Source of the DNA: Bosea vaviloviae
GTDB taxonomy: Bacteria > Pseudomonadota > Alphaproteobacteria > Rhizobiales > Beijerinckiaceae
Direction: 5' to 3'
Length of the DNA stretch: 64,000 nucleotides
Assembly (NCBI RefSeq): GCF_001741865.1
Contig: NZ_CP017147.1
Coordinates: 1,603,001-1,667,000, forward strand
Part shown: in pieces, positions 10,602-18,084 of the stretch
How positions within the stretch are numbered: the first letter of the stretch is position 1
Layout of the letters: each line of letters begins with the position of its first letter
Notes under the pieces: generated by a model
Databases searched by the model: none
What the model was told of the DNA's origin: nothing
What the model saw: the letters and a program-made list of their open reading frames with translations, nothing else
Position numbers and translations under genes: made by a program

Positions 10602-11801
10602 CTAGATCATCTCGGCTAAGGGCGCCTCCGCCATGCGGCGCATGCCGCTCAAAGCGCGCTGCAGATCGACGATCAGATCTTCCGCGTGCTCCAGGCCGAT
10701 CGAGAGTCGGATCAACGCCTCCGGACAGGTGGAGCGCTCGCCCTCCGTGCTGCGCCGATGCTCGATCAGGCTCTCCGTCGAGCCTAGCGAGGTCGAGCGG
10801 CGAAACACCGCTGTCCGCTCGCATATGGCCAGCGCATCCGCCGCCGTACCGGCGATCTCGAAGGACAGCATGCCGCCGAAGCCGCCCAGGAATTGCCGCT
10901 GGGCCAGCTCATGGTGCGGGTCGCCGGGCAGGCCGGGATAATGCACCGCGCCGACCCCGGGATGCGTGGCCAGGGTCGTGGCGATCTTCAGTGCCGTCTG
11001 TGAGGCGCGCTCGACGCGCAAGGCGAGCGAACGCATGCCGCGCAGCAGGAGCCACGCTTCGAAGGGCGGCAGGACGCTGCCATGCGCTACCCGCGAGGCG
11101 AGGATCTCCTGCCAGGCCGCTCCGGCCTGCGCCGTGATGAGCGCGCCGGCGACGAGATCGCCATGGCCGTTCAGATATTTGGTCGCCGAGTGCAGGACGA
11201 GATCGGCGCCGAAATCCAGCGGCCGGCACAGCACCGGCGTCGCAACCGTCGCGTCCACCAGGAGCTGCGCGCCACCCTGATGCGCGATGGCCGCCAGCGC
11301 GGTGATATCCGGCACGCGCCAGAGCGGGTTGCTGGGACACTCCGCCCAGACCAGCCGCGTCTCGCCCGGGCGCATGGCCTGCCGCACGGTCTCGGGGCAG
11401 CACATATCCGCGCGGGCCACGGTTACGCCCCAGCGCTGGCCGAACCTCTCGATGATGGCGCCGAATTCATAATAGGCCGCCGAATCCAGCACGAGATGGT
11501 CGCCGGGCCGCAGATTGGCCAGGACAGCCTGGGCTGCCGACGCGCCAGCGCTGAAGACCGCGGCGGCCGCTCCGCCTTCAAGCTGGGCCAATACGCGCTC
11601 CGCGACCGTGGCGCCGCTATTGCCGGAGCGCGCATAGCGCGAGGCGGTCGAACCGGTGCCCATCGCCGCATCTCCAGGCGGGGCGTGCGTGACCGCCGGA
11701 TGGATCGACGGTACGAGCCCTCCGGTCTCCGGGTCCAGGTAATGGTCGAGTTGGGCCAGCACCGTGGCGGCGTGCATCGGGGTCTCGTCGGCGGGGATCA
11801 T
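10602..11801 (-). CDS. PLP-dependent trans-sulfuration enzyme (cystathionine gamma-synthase / beta-lyase family)
   Basis: This 399-residue protein belongs to the Cys/Met-metabolism PLP family (fold type I). The PLP lysine is K208 in HSATKYLNGHGD, the pyridine-nitrogen aspartate is D183 in LLVDATVATP, and SRYARSGNSG near 54-63 matches the family's YsRxxNPT phosphate-binding segment in a diverged form. The usual family sequence N-P-T is replaced here by N-S-G. It may make or cleave cystathionine or act on another gamma- or beta-substituted amino acid. The neighbouring amino acid importer and homocysteine methyltransferase favour a sulfur amino acid role. An alternative start is the ATG at 11777. 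Confidence 0.82.
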   Translation of the reverse strand: MIPADETPMHAATVLAQLDHYLDPETGGLVPSIHPAVTHAPPGDAAMGTGSTASRYARSGNSGATVAERVLAQLEGGAAAAVFSAGASAAQAVLANLRPGDHLVLDSAAYYEFGAIIERFGQRWGVTVARADMCCPETVRQAMRPGETRLVWAECPSNPLWRVPDITALAAIAHQGGAQLLVDATVATPVLCRPLDFGADLVLHSATKYLNGHGDLVAGALITAQAGAAWQEILASRVAHGSVLPPFEAWLLLRGMRSLALRVERASQTALKIATTLATHPGVGAVHYPGLPGDPHHELAQRQFLGGFGGMLSFEIAGTAADALAICERTAVFRRSTSLGSTESLIEHRRSTEGERSTCPEALIRLSIGLEHAEDLIVDLQRALSGMRRMAEAPLAEMI

Positions 11802-11895
11802 CGCGCACAGGATAGGCCGATATTGTCGATTGTCGATCCTCGATCATGTTGCGAGAGGGCTGAATCTATGGCTAGATGCCGCCGCAATTTTCAAG

Positions 11896-13104
11896 ATGGC
11901 CTTGAGTGTGCTGATGTCCCTTGATCGCCCGAACGAACTGACCCGCGCCATCGCCGACCAGGTGGAGGCGATCGAGCCGGCGCTCATCGCCTTGCGCCGC
12001 GATATCCACGCCCATCCCGAGGTCGGTTTCGAGACGGTGCGGACGGCGGCGCTGGTCGCATCGGAGCTGGAGCGGATCGGGCTGAAGCCGCAGCGCGGCG
12101 TCGGGCGCGTCGGCGTCGTGGCGGAGATCGAGGGCGGGGCGCCCGGGCCGTGCCTGCTGATCCGCGCCGACATGGACGCCTTGCCGATGGAGGAGCTGAC
12201 CGGCCTGCCCTTCGCCAGCACCATTCCCGGCAAGATGCACGCCTGCGGCCACGACATCCACACCGCCACCTTGCTTGGGGCGGGCATGGTGCTGAAGAAC
12301 CTGGCGCCGATGCTGCGCGGCAGCGTCCGCCTCGTCTTCCAGCCGGCGGAGGAGACGGTCGAGAGCGGAGCGGCTGCGATGGTCGCCGACGGAGCCGCCG
12401 ATGGCGTGGCGATGGCGCTCGCCTTCCACAACCGGCCGGAGATGCCGGTCGGTCGGTTCGGCTATGTCCGCGGCGCCTCGACGGCGTCGAGCGACGAGTT
12501 CGACGTGATCATCCATGGCCGCTCCGGCCATGCCGCGCGTCCCCATGCGGCAGTCGATCCCATCGTCGCGGCCTCGGCTATGATCATGCAGCTGCAGACG
12601 GCGATTTCCCGCGTCATGGACCCCTCGCAGTCGGCTGTGCTGACGATCGGCCACATCGCCGGCGGCTCGACCCACAACATCATTCCCGACAGCTGCATGT
12701 TCCAGGGCACGGTCCGCTGCCGCTCGGCGGCCTCGCGCGACACGATGGAAGCCACCTTCCGCCGCATCTGCGAGGGCGTCGGCGCGGCCATGGGCGTGAC
12801 CTGCGAGATCTCCTATATCCGCGGCGCGCCGGCGCTGGTGAATGACGATGGCGTGGTCGATGCCGCGGTTCGCTCCGTCTCGGCCCAGTTCGGGGCGGAC
12901 GTGATCGACCAGCTCGAAGGGCGCTTCGGCGCGGAGGATTTCTCCTATTTCTCCGAGCGCATCCCGTCCTGCCAATTGCTGGTCGGAGCGTCCCAGCCCG
13001 GGCGCAATGACCGCGTGCACAACTCCGACTACCAGCCCGACGAGCGCTGCATCGGCCTGGGCGTGGCGGCGCTCGTGCGCACCGCGGTCGATGTCCTTTC
13101 ATAA
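11896..13104 (+). CDS. M20 family amidohydrolase / peptidase (hippurate hydrolase-like)
   Basis: This metal-dependent amidohydrolase of about 400 residues contains LRRDIHAHPEVGFE near the N-terminus, ADMDALPMEE, the metal ligand motif HACGHDIHTATLLG, the glutamate pair QPAEET, and a late FGAEDFSYFSERIP. These are the landmarks of the M20D group that deacylates N-acyl amino acids or splits small amides. A longer frame reaches back to 11764 but would overlap the divergent PLP-enzyme gene. ATG at 11896 or 11914 are both possible, the latter with GAG seven bases upstream. It is divergent from the PLP-enzyme gene and 43 bases upstream of an amino acid importer operon. Confidence 0.87.
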   Translation: MALSVLMSLDRPNELTRAIADQVEAIEPALIALRRDIHAHPEVGFETVRTAALVASELERIGLKPQRGVGRVGVVAEIEGGAPGPCLLIRADMDALPMEELTGLPFASTIPGKMHACGHDIHTATLLGAGMVLKNLAPMLRGSVRLVFQPAEETVESGAAAMVADGAADGVAMALAFHNRPEMPVGRFGYVRGASTASSDEFDVIIHGRSGHAARPHAAVDPIVAASAMIMQLQTAISRVMDPSQSAVLTIGHIAGGSTHNIIPDSCMFQGTVRCRSAASRDTMEATFRRICEGVGAAMGVTCEISYIRGAPALVNDDGVVDAAVRSVSAQFGADVIDQLEGRFGAEDFSYFSERIPSCQLLVGASQPGRNDRVHNSDYQPDERCIGLGVAALVRTAVDVLS

Positions 13105-13147
13105 TAGCCTCTAGCCCTGTTCAAACCCCTTCGTTGGAGATTCCGGC

Positions 13148-14011
13148 GTGAAGATCACCCGTTCGTCCTTCCTGACCCTCGGCCTCGGCGCCGCTGCCGG
13201 ACTCGTATTTGGAACCGCGCCCCGCAGCGCCAGCGCCAAGGACTGGAAGGTCATCCGCGTCGCCACCGAAGGCGCCTTTCCCCCCTACAACATGCATGCG
13301 CCCGACGGCCGCCTGATCGGCTTCGAGCCGGAGTTGCTGCAGGAATTGTCCGCGCGCATGAACATCAAATGCGAGATGATCGCGCAGGCCTGGGATGGCA
13401 TGATCGCCGGGCTTACCGACGGCAAATACGACGCGATCATGGACGCGGTTTCGATCACGCCCAAGCGCCAGGAGGTCATCGCCTTCTCGACGCCTTATGC
13501 CGCGGCTCCGTCGGGCCTCGCCATCATGAAGGATGGCGCCGTCAAGTCGCTGCCGGGCACGGGCACACGGATCCAGCTGGCCGATGAGGCCGCAACGAAG
13601 GCGGCGGTCGAGGAGATGGCCAAGCCGCTCGCCGGCAAGACCATCGGCGTGCAGGTCGCGACGATCCAAAACGACTTCCTGACCAAATATCTCAAGGACG
13701 TCGTCACCATCCGCACCTATTCGTCCGGCCCCGATACCTTCCTCGACCTCAAGAGCGGGCGTGTCGATGCGGTGATGGCTTCGGCGATCAACCTCAACGC
13801 CTCCGCCAAGAAGTCGAATGGCGAGATGATCGCCTCGGGCTATGTCTTCGCCGGTGGCCTGCTCGGGCAGGGCTCGGCGGTCGGGCTGCGCAAGGGCGAT
13901 CCCGAGCTCAAGGAACTCTTCGACAAGGCGCTGAAGTCCGTGGCGGAGGACGGCACGCTGAAGCGCCTCGCGCTGAAATGGTTCGAGATCGACATTACGC
14001 CCGCGCTCTGA
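13148..14011 (+). CDS. Polar amino acid ABC transporter substrate-binding protein
   Basis: This 287-residue periplasmic protein of binding-protein family 3 starts at GTG 13148 with TTGGAGA about eight bases upstream. The opening MKITRSSFLTLGLGAAAGLV is a signal peptide ending near SASA. The mature protein has VATEGAFPPYNMHAPDG and LIGFEPELLQELSARM, classical for lysine/arginine/ornithine and related polar amino acid receptors. It is the first gene of a four-gene importer operon. The ligand is unknown; the context suggests a sulfur-containing or N-acyl-derived amino acid. Confidence 0.9.
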   Translation: MKITRSSFLTLGLGAAAGLVFGTAPRSASAKDWKVIRVATEGAFPPYNMHAPDGRLIGFEPELLQELSARMNIKCEMIAQAWDGMIAGLTDGKYDAIMDAVSITPKRQEVIAFSTPYAAAPSGLAIMKDGAVKSLPGTGTRIQLADEAATKAAVEEMAKPLAGKTIGVQVATIQNDFLTKYLKDVVTIRTYSSGPDTFLDLKSGRVDAVMASAINLNASAKKSNGEMIASGYVFAGGLLGQGSAVGLRKGDPELKELFDKALKSVAEDGTLKRLALKWFEIDITPAL

Positions 14012-14033
14012 CGCAGCGGACGATACGGCGCGG

Positions 14034-14759
14034 ATGGGCGAGGCTTTCACCCTGCTAGGTTTCGGCCCCGAAGGCTGGGGGCACGCTTTGCTGACCGCGG
14101 GGCTGACGACGCTTGCCGTCTCGGCCTGCGCCTTCGCCTGCGGGCTCGTCCTGGGCACGCTCTGCGCCTGGGCCAAGATCGCGGGGCCGCCCGTGCTGCG
14201 CCGCGCCGCCGACATCTATGGCGTGGTGCTGCGCGGGATTCCGGACCTGCTGGTGATCTACCTGTTTTATTTCGGCGGCCGCCAGCTCGTCACCACGATC
14301 GCCAACCAGTTCGGCCATACCGGCCCCGTCGAGATCAGCGGCTTCGTCGCGGGCTCGCTCGCCATCGGGCTGATCTCCGGTGCGGCGCAAGCGGAGGTGC
14401 TGCGTGGCGCCTTCCACGCCATTCCGCCGGGAACGCTGGAAGCCGCGCGGGTCACGGGCATGAGGCGTTGGACCATGTTCCGGCGCATCATCGCGCCGCA
14501 GGCGCTGCGGACCGCTTTGCCGGGGCTGGGCAACCAATGGCAGTCGGTGATCAAGGAATCGGCGCTGGTCTCGGTGACCGGCCTGGTCGAGACATTGCGC
14601 GCCGTCAGCGTCGCGGCGAATTCGACGGAACTGCCCTTCCTGTTCTTCCTGGCCGGCGGCGCGATCTACCTTGCGATCACTACGGTCTCAGGGCTCGTCT
14701 TCCGCATCGCGGAATGGCGGGCCATGCGCGGCCAGCCGGCCATGCGGGTGGGGGGCTAG
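14034..14759 (+). CDS. Amino acid ABC transporter permease, HisQ-like
   Basis: This inner-membrane permease of 241 residues has about five hydrophobic helices. The segment LRGIPDLLVIYLFYFGG and the EAA loop (LEAARVTGMRRWTMFRRIIA) are typical of HisQ/HisM-type permeases. It starts 22 bases after the binding-protein stop and ends just before its partner permease. It probably forms a heterodimer with that partner. Confidence 0.9.
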   Translation: MGEAFTLLGFGPEGWGHALLTAGLTTLAVSACAFACGLVLGTLCAWAKIAGPPVLRRAADIYGVVLRGIPDLLVIYLFYFGGRQLVTTIANQFGHTGPVEISGFVAGSLAIGLISGAAQAEVLRGAFHAIPPGTLEAARVTGMRRWTMFRRIIAPQALRTALPGLGNQWQSVIKESALVSVTGLVETLRAVSVAANSTELPFLFFLAGGAIYLAITTVSGLVFRIAEWRAMRGQPAMRVGG

Positions 14760-14763
14760 CGGC

Positions 14764-15465
14764 GTGGATCTCGCTTTCATCGCCGAGGTGTTTCCGAAGC
14801 TGCTGGCAGGCCTGCCGCTGACGCTGAGTCTCGCCGTGCTGTCCCTGAGCGGCGGCGCGGTCCTCGCGCTCATGCTCTCGGGCCTGCGGGCCTCGTCCTG
14901 GCTCGGCGCGCAGTTTGCGAATTTCTATGTCTACATCTTTCGCGGCACGCCGCTGCTGATCCAGATCTTCCTGATCTATTACGGGCTCGCCCAGTTTCCG
15001 GCGCTGCGGCATTCGCTGCTCTGGCCGCTCCTGCGCGAGCCTTATGTCTGCGCCGTCCTGGCGCTCATGCTGAATGACGCCGCCTACACCTCGGAGATCC
15101 TGCGCGGCGGCCTCCGCGCCGTGTCGAGCGGGGCGATCGAGGCCGCCAAGGTCGCCGGCATGTCGCGCCCGACCATGCTGCGCCGCATCGTTCTGCCACT
15201 GGCCTTCCGCCAGGCGCTGCCGGCCTATGGGGCGGAGGTGACCAGCATGGTCAAGGCGACCTCGCTCGCCAGTGTCGTGACCTTGATGGAGGTGACGGGC
15301 CTCGCCCGGGCCGAGGTCTCGCAGAGCTATCGCGCGATCGAGGTCTTCCTGTGCGCGGCGGTGATCTATCTCGTGCTCGTCACCTTGATCACGCGCCTCG
15401 TCCATTGGCTGGAAGCCCGGCTTTCGACCCATCGCAGCCCCGCCCTCGACCGGAGCCCGGCATGA
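14764..15465 (+). CDS. Amino acid ABC transporter permease, HisM-like
   Basis: GTG at 14764 is taken as the start because it lies just after the previous stop and gives VDLAFIAEVFPKLLAGLPLT, the standard N-terminus of this permease family; a longer frame would overlap the previous gene. The 233-residue product has FRGTPLLIQIFLIYYGLAQ and the EAA loop IEAAKVAGMSRPTMLRRIVL. Its stop overlaps the ATPase start (ATGA at 15462), so the two are translationally coupled. Confidence 0.9.
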   Translation: MDLAFIAEVFPKLLAGLPLTLSLAVLSLSGGAVLALMLSGLRASSWLGAQFANFYVYIFRGTPLLIQIFLIYYGLAQFPALRHSLLWPLLREPYVCAVLALMLNDAAYTSEILRGGLRAVSSGAIEAAKVAGMSRPTMLRRIVLPLAFRQALPAYGAEVTSMVKATSLASVVTLMEVTGLARAEVSQSYRAIEVFLCAAVIYLVLVTLITRLVHWLEARLSTHRSPALDRSPA

Positions 15466-16256
15466 ATCCGACAACGGTTCGAACCCCGACAACGGTCCGA
15501 CTGGCCAATATCCATAAGAGCTTCGGCAGGCAGGAGGTGCTGCGCGGCATCGATCTCGAGGCTCGCGATGGCGACGTCATCTCGATCATCGGCTCCAGCG
15601 GCTCGGGCAAGAGCACCTTGCTGCGCTGCATCCCATTCCTCGAGATTCCCGATCAGGGCGAGGTCACGGTCGGGGACGAGACGATCGTCCTGACCGGCTC
15701 GGTGCACCGGTTTTCGCGTGCGGAGCGGCAGAAGGTTCGCCGGCTGCGTGGGCAGATCGGCTTCGTGTTCCAGAGCTTCAACCTCTGGCCGCATATGACT
15801 GCGCTGCAGAATGTCATGGAGGTGCCGCTGCATGTGCAGGGCAGGCCCCGCGCCGAATGCCGCGAGGAGGCCGAGGCCATGCTCGCCAAGGTCGGTCTGG
15901 CGGATAAGCGCGATGCCTGGCCGGCACATCTCTCCGGCGGCCAGCAGCAGCGCGTGGCGATCGCCCGGGCGCTGGCGAGCCGGCCCCGCGCCTTGCTCTT
16001 CGACGAGCCGACTTCGGCGCTCGATCCTGAATTGGTGGGCGAGGTCCTGCGCGTCATCCGCGCTTTGGCCGAGGAGGGCCGCACCATGCTGATCGTGACG
16101 CATGAGATGGCCTTCGCACGCGAGGTTTCCAGCCACGCCATTTATCTGCATGAAGGCCGCATCGAGGAGGCGGGTCCGCCGCAGCAGGTCTTCCTCGATC
16201 CGGTTTCCGAGCGCTGTCGCCGTTTCGTCCGGGGCCAGGCCGGTCCTGTCGATTGA
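15462..16256 (+). CDS. Amino acid ABC transporter ATP-binding protein, HisP-like
   Basis: This 264-residue ATPase starts at the ATGA overlap with the permease. Walker A GSSGSGKS is at residues 44-51, signature LSGGQQQ at 157-163 and Walker B ALLFDEP at 177-183. MIVTHEMAFAREV is typical of polar amino acid importers. The first 13 residues, including the repeated PTTVR, are an unusual extension. The stop codon lies inside a triplicated 21-bp sequence whose unit length keeps the frame, so each repeat offers the same TGA. Confidence 0.92.
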   Translation: MNPTTVRTPTTVRLANIHKSFGRQEVLRGIDLEARDGDVISIIGSSGSGKSTLLRCIPFLEIPDQGEVTVGDETIVLTGSVHRFSRAERQKVRRLRGQIGFVFQSFNLWPHMTALQNVMEVPLHVQGRPRAECREEAEAMLAKVGLADKRDAWPAHLSGGQQQRVAIARALASRPRALLFDEPTSALDPELVGEVLRVIRALAEEGRTMLIVTHEMAFAREVSSHAIYLHEGRIEEAGPPQQVFLDPVSERCRRFVRGQAGPVD

Positions 16257-16304
16257 ACTGCAGGTCCTGTCGATTGAACTGCAGGTCCTGTCGATTGAAC
16301 TGAA
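16242..16304 (+). repeat. Three tandem copies of a 21-bp unit across the HisP-like stop codon
   Basis: The unit GGTCCTGTCGATTGAACTGC plus A is repeated at 16242-16262, 16263-16283 and 16284-16304. The last copy differs by one base (CTGAA instead of CTGCA). The stop codon of the ATPase gene is in copy 1, and copies 2 and 3 carry the same in-frame TGA. The changed base in copy 3 creates GAAGG six bases before the GTG start of the following GntR gene. Confidence 0.9.
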
Positions 16305-16312
16305 GGTACGCC

Positions 16313-17005
16313 GTGTCGTCCGATCCCCACCTCTCACTGCCCATCGAGCGGCTGAGTCTGGCCGATATCGCCACGTTGCGCCTCCAAGAGGACATCGTGC
16401 GCGGCCGGCTTGCCCCTGGCGAGACGCTGACCGAGATCGCGCTGTCGAGCCGGCTGGGCGTCGGCCGGGGGACGATCCGCACGGCGCTGTTCGCCTTGGA
16501 GGGCAACGAACTCGTCGTCCGCGCGCCATATTCCAATTGGCGGGTGGCGCCGCTGAACGCGCAGGTCATATGGGAGATCTATACGCTGCGCGAAGCGCTG
16601 GAGGGCCTGGCCGCGCGCATTCTGGCGGAACGCTCGACTGAAGCGGCGGGTGAGCGGCTGCGGGAGGCTTTCGCAAGGCTGGGTCCTGCGGAGGCGGAGC
16701 CGCTGGATCAGCGCGTGGCTGCCGATCTCGATCTGCACCGCGCCACCGTCGAGCTGACCGGACACCAGCATCTGATCCACCGGTACGCCGCCCTGTCGGC
16801 CAAGATGGAGTGGCTCTATCGCTGGTCGGAGGAGCACTGGCCGCAGCGTTATCCCCTGGAGGAAAGCCATCGCCCCCTGGTCGATGCCCTCCTGAGCGGC
16901 TCGCCGCACCAGGCGGAAGAGGCGGTGCGGCAGCATATCGCCGTCAGCCTGGCAGAGGACCTCAAGGGATATGCCGCGCTCGAAGCCAGGCGCTCCACGC
17001 GTTGA
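16313..17005 (+). CDS. GntR family transcriptional regulator (FadR/FCD subgroup)
   Basis: This 230-residue regulator has a winged helix-turn-helix at about residues 15-75 (LSSRLGVGRGTIRTALFALE). A helical FCD-type effector domain follows (EIYTLREALEGLAARI near 88-103). It probably controls the amino acid importer operon and the following methyltransferase gene, since it lies between them on the same strand. GTG at 16313 has a GAAGG ribosome site six bases upstream, formed at the end of a 21-bp repeat array. The effector is unknown. Confidence 0.88.
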   Translation: MSSDPHLSLPIERLSLADIATLRLQEDIVRGRLAPGETLTEIALSSRLGVGRGTIRTALFALEGNELVVRAPYSNWRVAPLNAQVIWEIYTLREALEGLAARILAERSTEAAGERLREAFARLGPAEAEPLDQRVAADLDLHRATVELTGHQHLIHRYAALSAKMEWLYRWSEEHWPQRYPLEESHRPLVDALLSGSPHQAEEAVRQHIAVSLAEDLKGYAALEARRSTR

Positions 17006-17014
17006 TTATCCCCT

Positions 17015-17128
17015 CGATCACGTCGCATTCGGACGGTTCCGTCCGAATGCGAAAAACGTGATCGATACTCAAAGTTTAGAGCATTGCTCTTGCGAAAAAC
17101 CGGTACCCACTTTTTCGCGCAATGCTCT
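17015..17128 (+). repeat. Composite double-hairpin repeat (copy 1)
   Basis: Two hairpins follow one another. The first pairs CGATCACGT (17015-17023) with ACGTGATCG (17056-17064), and inside it CGCATTCGGACGG (17024-17036) with CCGTCCGAATGCG (17039-17051). The second pairs AGAGCATTG (17078-17086) with CAATGCTCT (17120-17128), with GCGAAAAA and TTTTTCGC inside and ACCGGTACCCAC at the tip. The same layout recurs at 25354, 41510 and 43193. It fills the gap between the GntR and homocysteine methyltransferase genes. Confidence 0.85.
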
Positions 17129-17147
17129 ATCGGATCGGGAGAGTGAG

Positions 17148-18065
17148 ATGACGACGAGCGCTGGCGTGACCGTGCTGGATGGCGGCATGGGGCGGGAGCT
17201 GGAGCGCATGGGCGCGCCGTTCCGCCAGCCTGAATGGTCGGCGCTGGCCTTGATGGAGGCACCCGACACGGTGCTCGCGGCGCATCGTTCATTCATCGCC
17301 AGCGGGGCGGAGATCGTCACCACCAACAGCTATGCGCTGGTGCCGTTCCATATCGGGGAAGAGCGTTTTGCACGCGATGGCGCGCGGCTGGCGGGGCTCG
17401 CCGGCAAGCTGGCGCGGCAGGCAGCCGACGAGGCGGCCGAGCGGGCGGGCCGTGTCGTGCGGGTCGCGGGCTCGCTGCCGCCTTTGTTTGGATCCTATCA
17501 GCCGGAGCTGTTCGACGCCGCGCGCGCACCAGTGATGCTCGACCATCTGGTGGAGGCCCTGCTGCCTCATGTCGATCTGTTCCTGGCCGAGACCCAGAGC
17601 TGCATTGCGGAGGCCCTGGCGGCTTGCGCCGCGGTCGTCCCGACCGGACGGCCGATCTGGGTTTCGTTCACGCTGCAGGATGATGAGATCAACCGGACCG
17701 AGGCTCGGCTGCGCTCGGGCGAAGCCGTGGCCGACGCGGTTGCCGCGATCCGGCAAGCGGGCGCGCAAGCGGTGCTGTTCAATTGCAGCCGGCCGGAGGT
17801 CATGGGCCCCGCCGTCGACATCGCCGCGCAGGTGCTCGGCGACAGCGACATCGCGGTCGGCGTCTATGCGAACGCCTTCCCGGAGAAGACCGGCGAAGCC
17901 GCGGCCAATGAGGGCATCTCCGCGCTGCGTGAGGATGTCGCTCCGCAACGCTATCTCGGCTGGGCCCAGGACTGGCGCCGGCGCGGCGCCAGGATCATCG
18001 GGGGCTGCTGCGGGATCGGGCCGGACTATATCTGCGCCATTCACAAGGGATTGAAGGCGGAGTGA
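17148..18065 (+). CDS. Homocysteine S-methyltransferase family protein
   Basis: This 305-residue protein starts at ATG 17148 with GGGAGAG upstream; an upstream extension of the frame would run through a repeat and is rejected. It opens VTVLDGGMGRELERMGAP, and has the zinc-binding cysteines in FNCSRPEVM and GGCCGIGPDYI, as in BHMT/MmuM-type enzymes. It would transfer a methyl group from a donor such as S-methylmethionine or a betaine to homocysteine, giving methionine, in the cytoplasm. It follows the importer and GntR genes on the same strand, which suggests the importer supplies a methyl donor or sulfur amino acid. Confidence 0.88.
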   Translation: MTTSAGVTVLDGGMGRELERMGAPFRQPEWSALALMEAPDTVLAAHRSFIASGAEIVTTNSYALVPFHIGEERFARDGARLAGLAGKLARQAADEAAERAGRVVRVAGSLPPLFGSYQPELFDAARAPVMLDHLVEALLPHVDLFLAETQSCIAEALAACAAVVPTGRPIWVSFTLQDDEINRTEARLRSGEAVADAVAAIRQAGAQAVLFNCSRPEVMGPAVDIAAQVLGDSDIAVGVYANAFPEKTGEAAANEGISALREDVAPQRYLGWAQDWRRRGARIIGGCCGIGPDYICAIHKGLKAE

Positions 18066-18084
18066 GGCGGCCAGGTGGTCGCGC

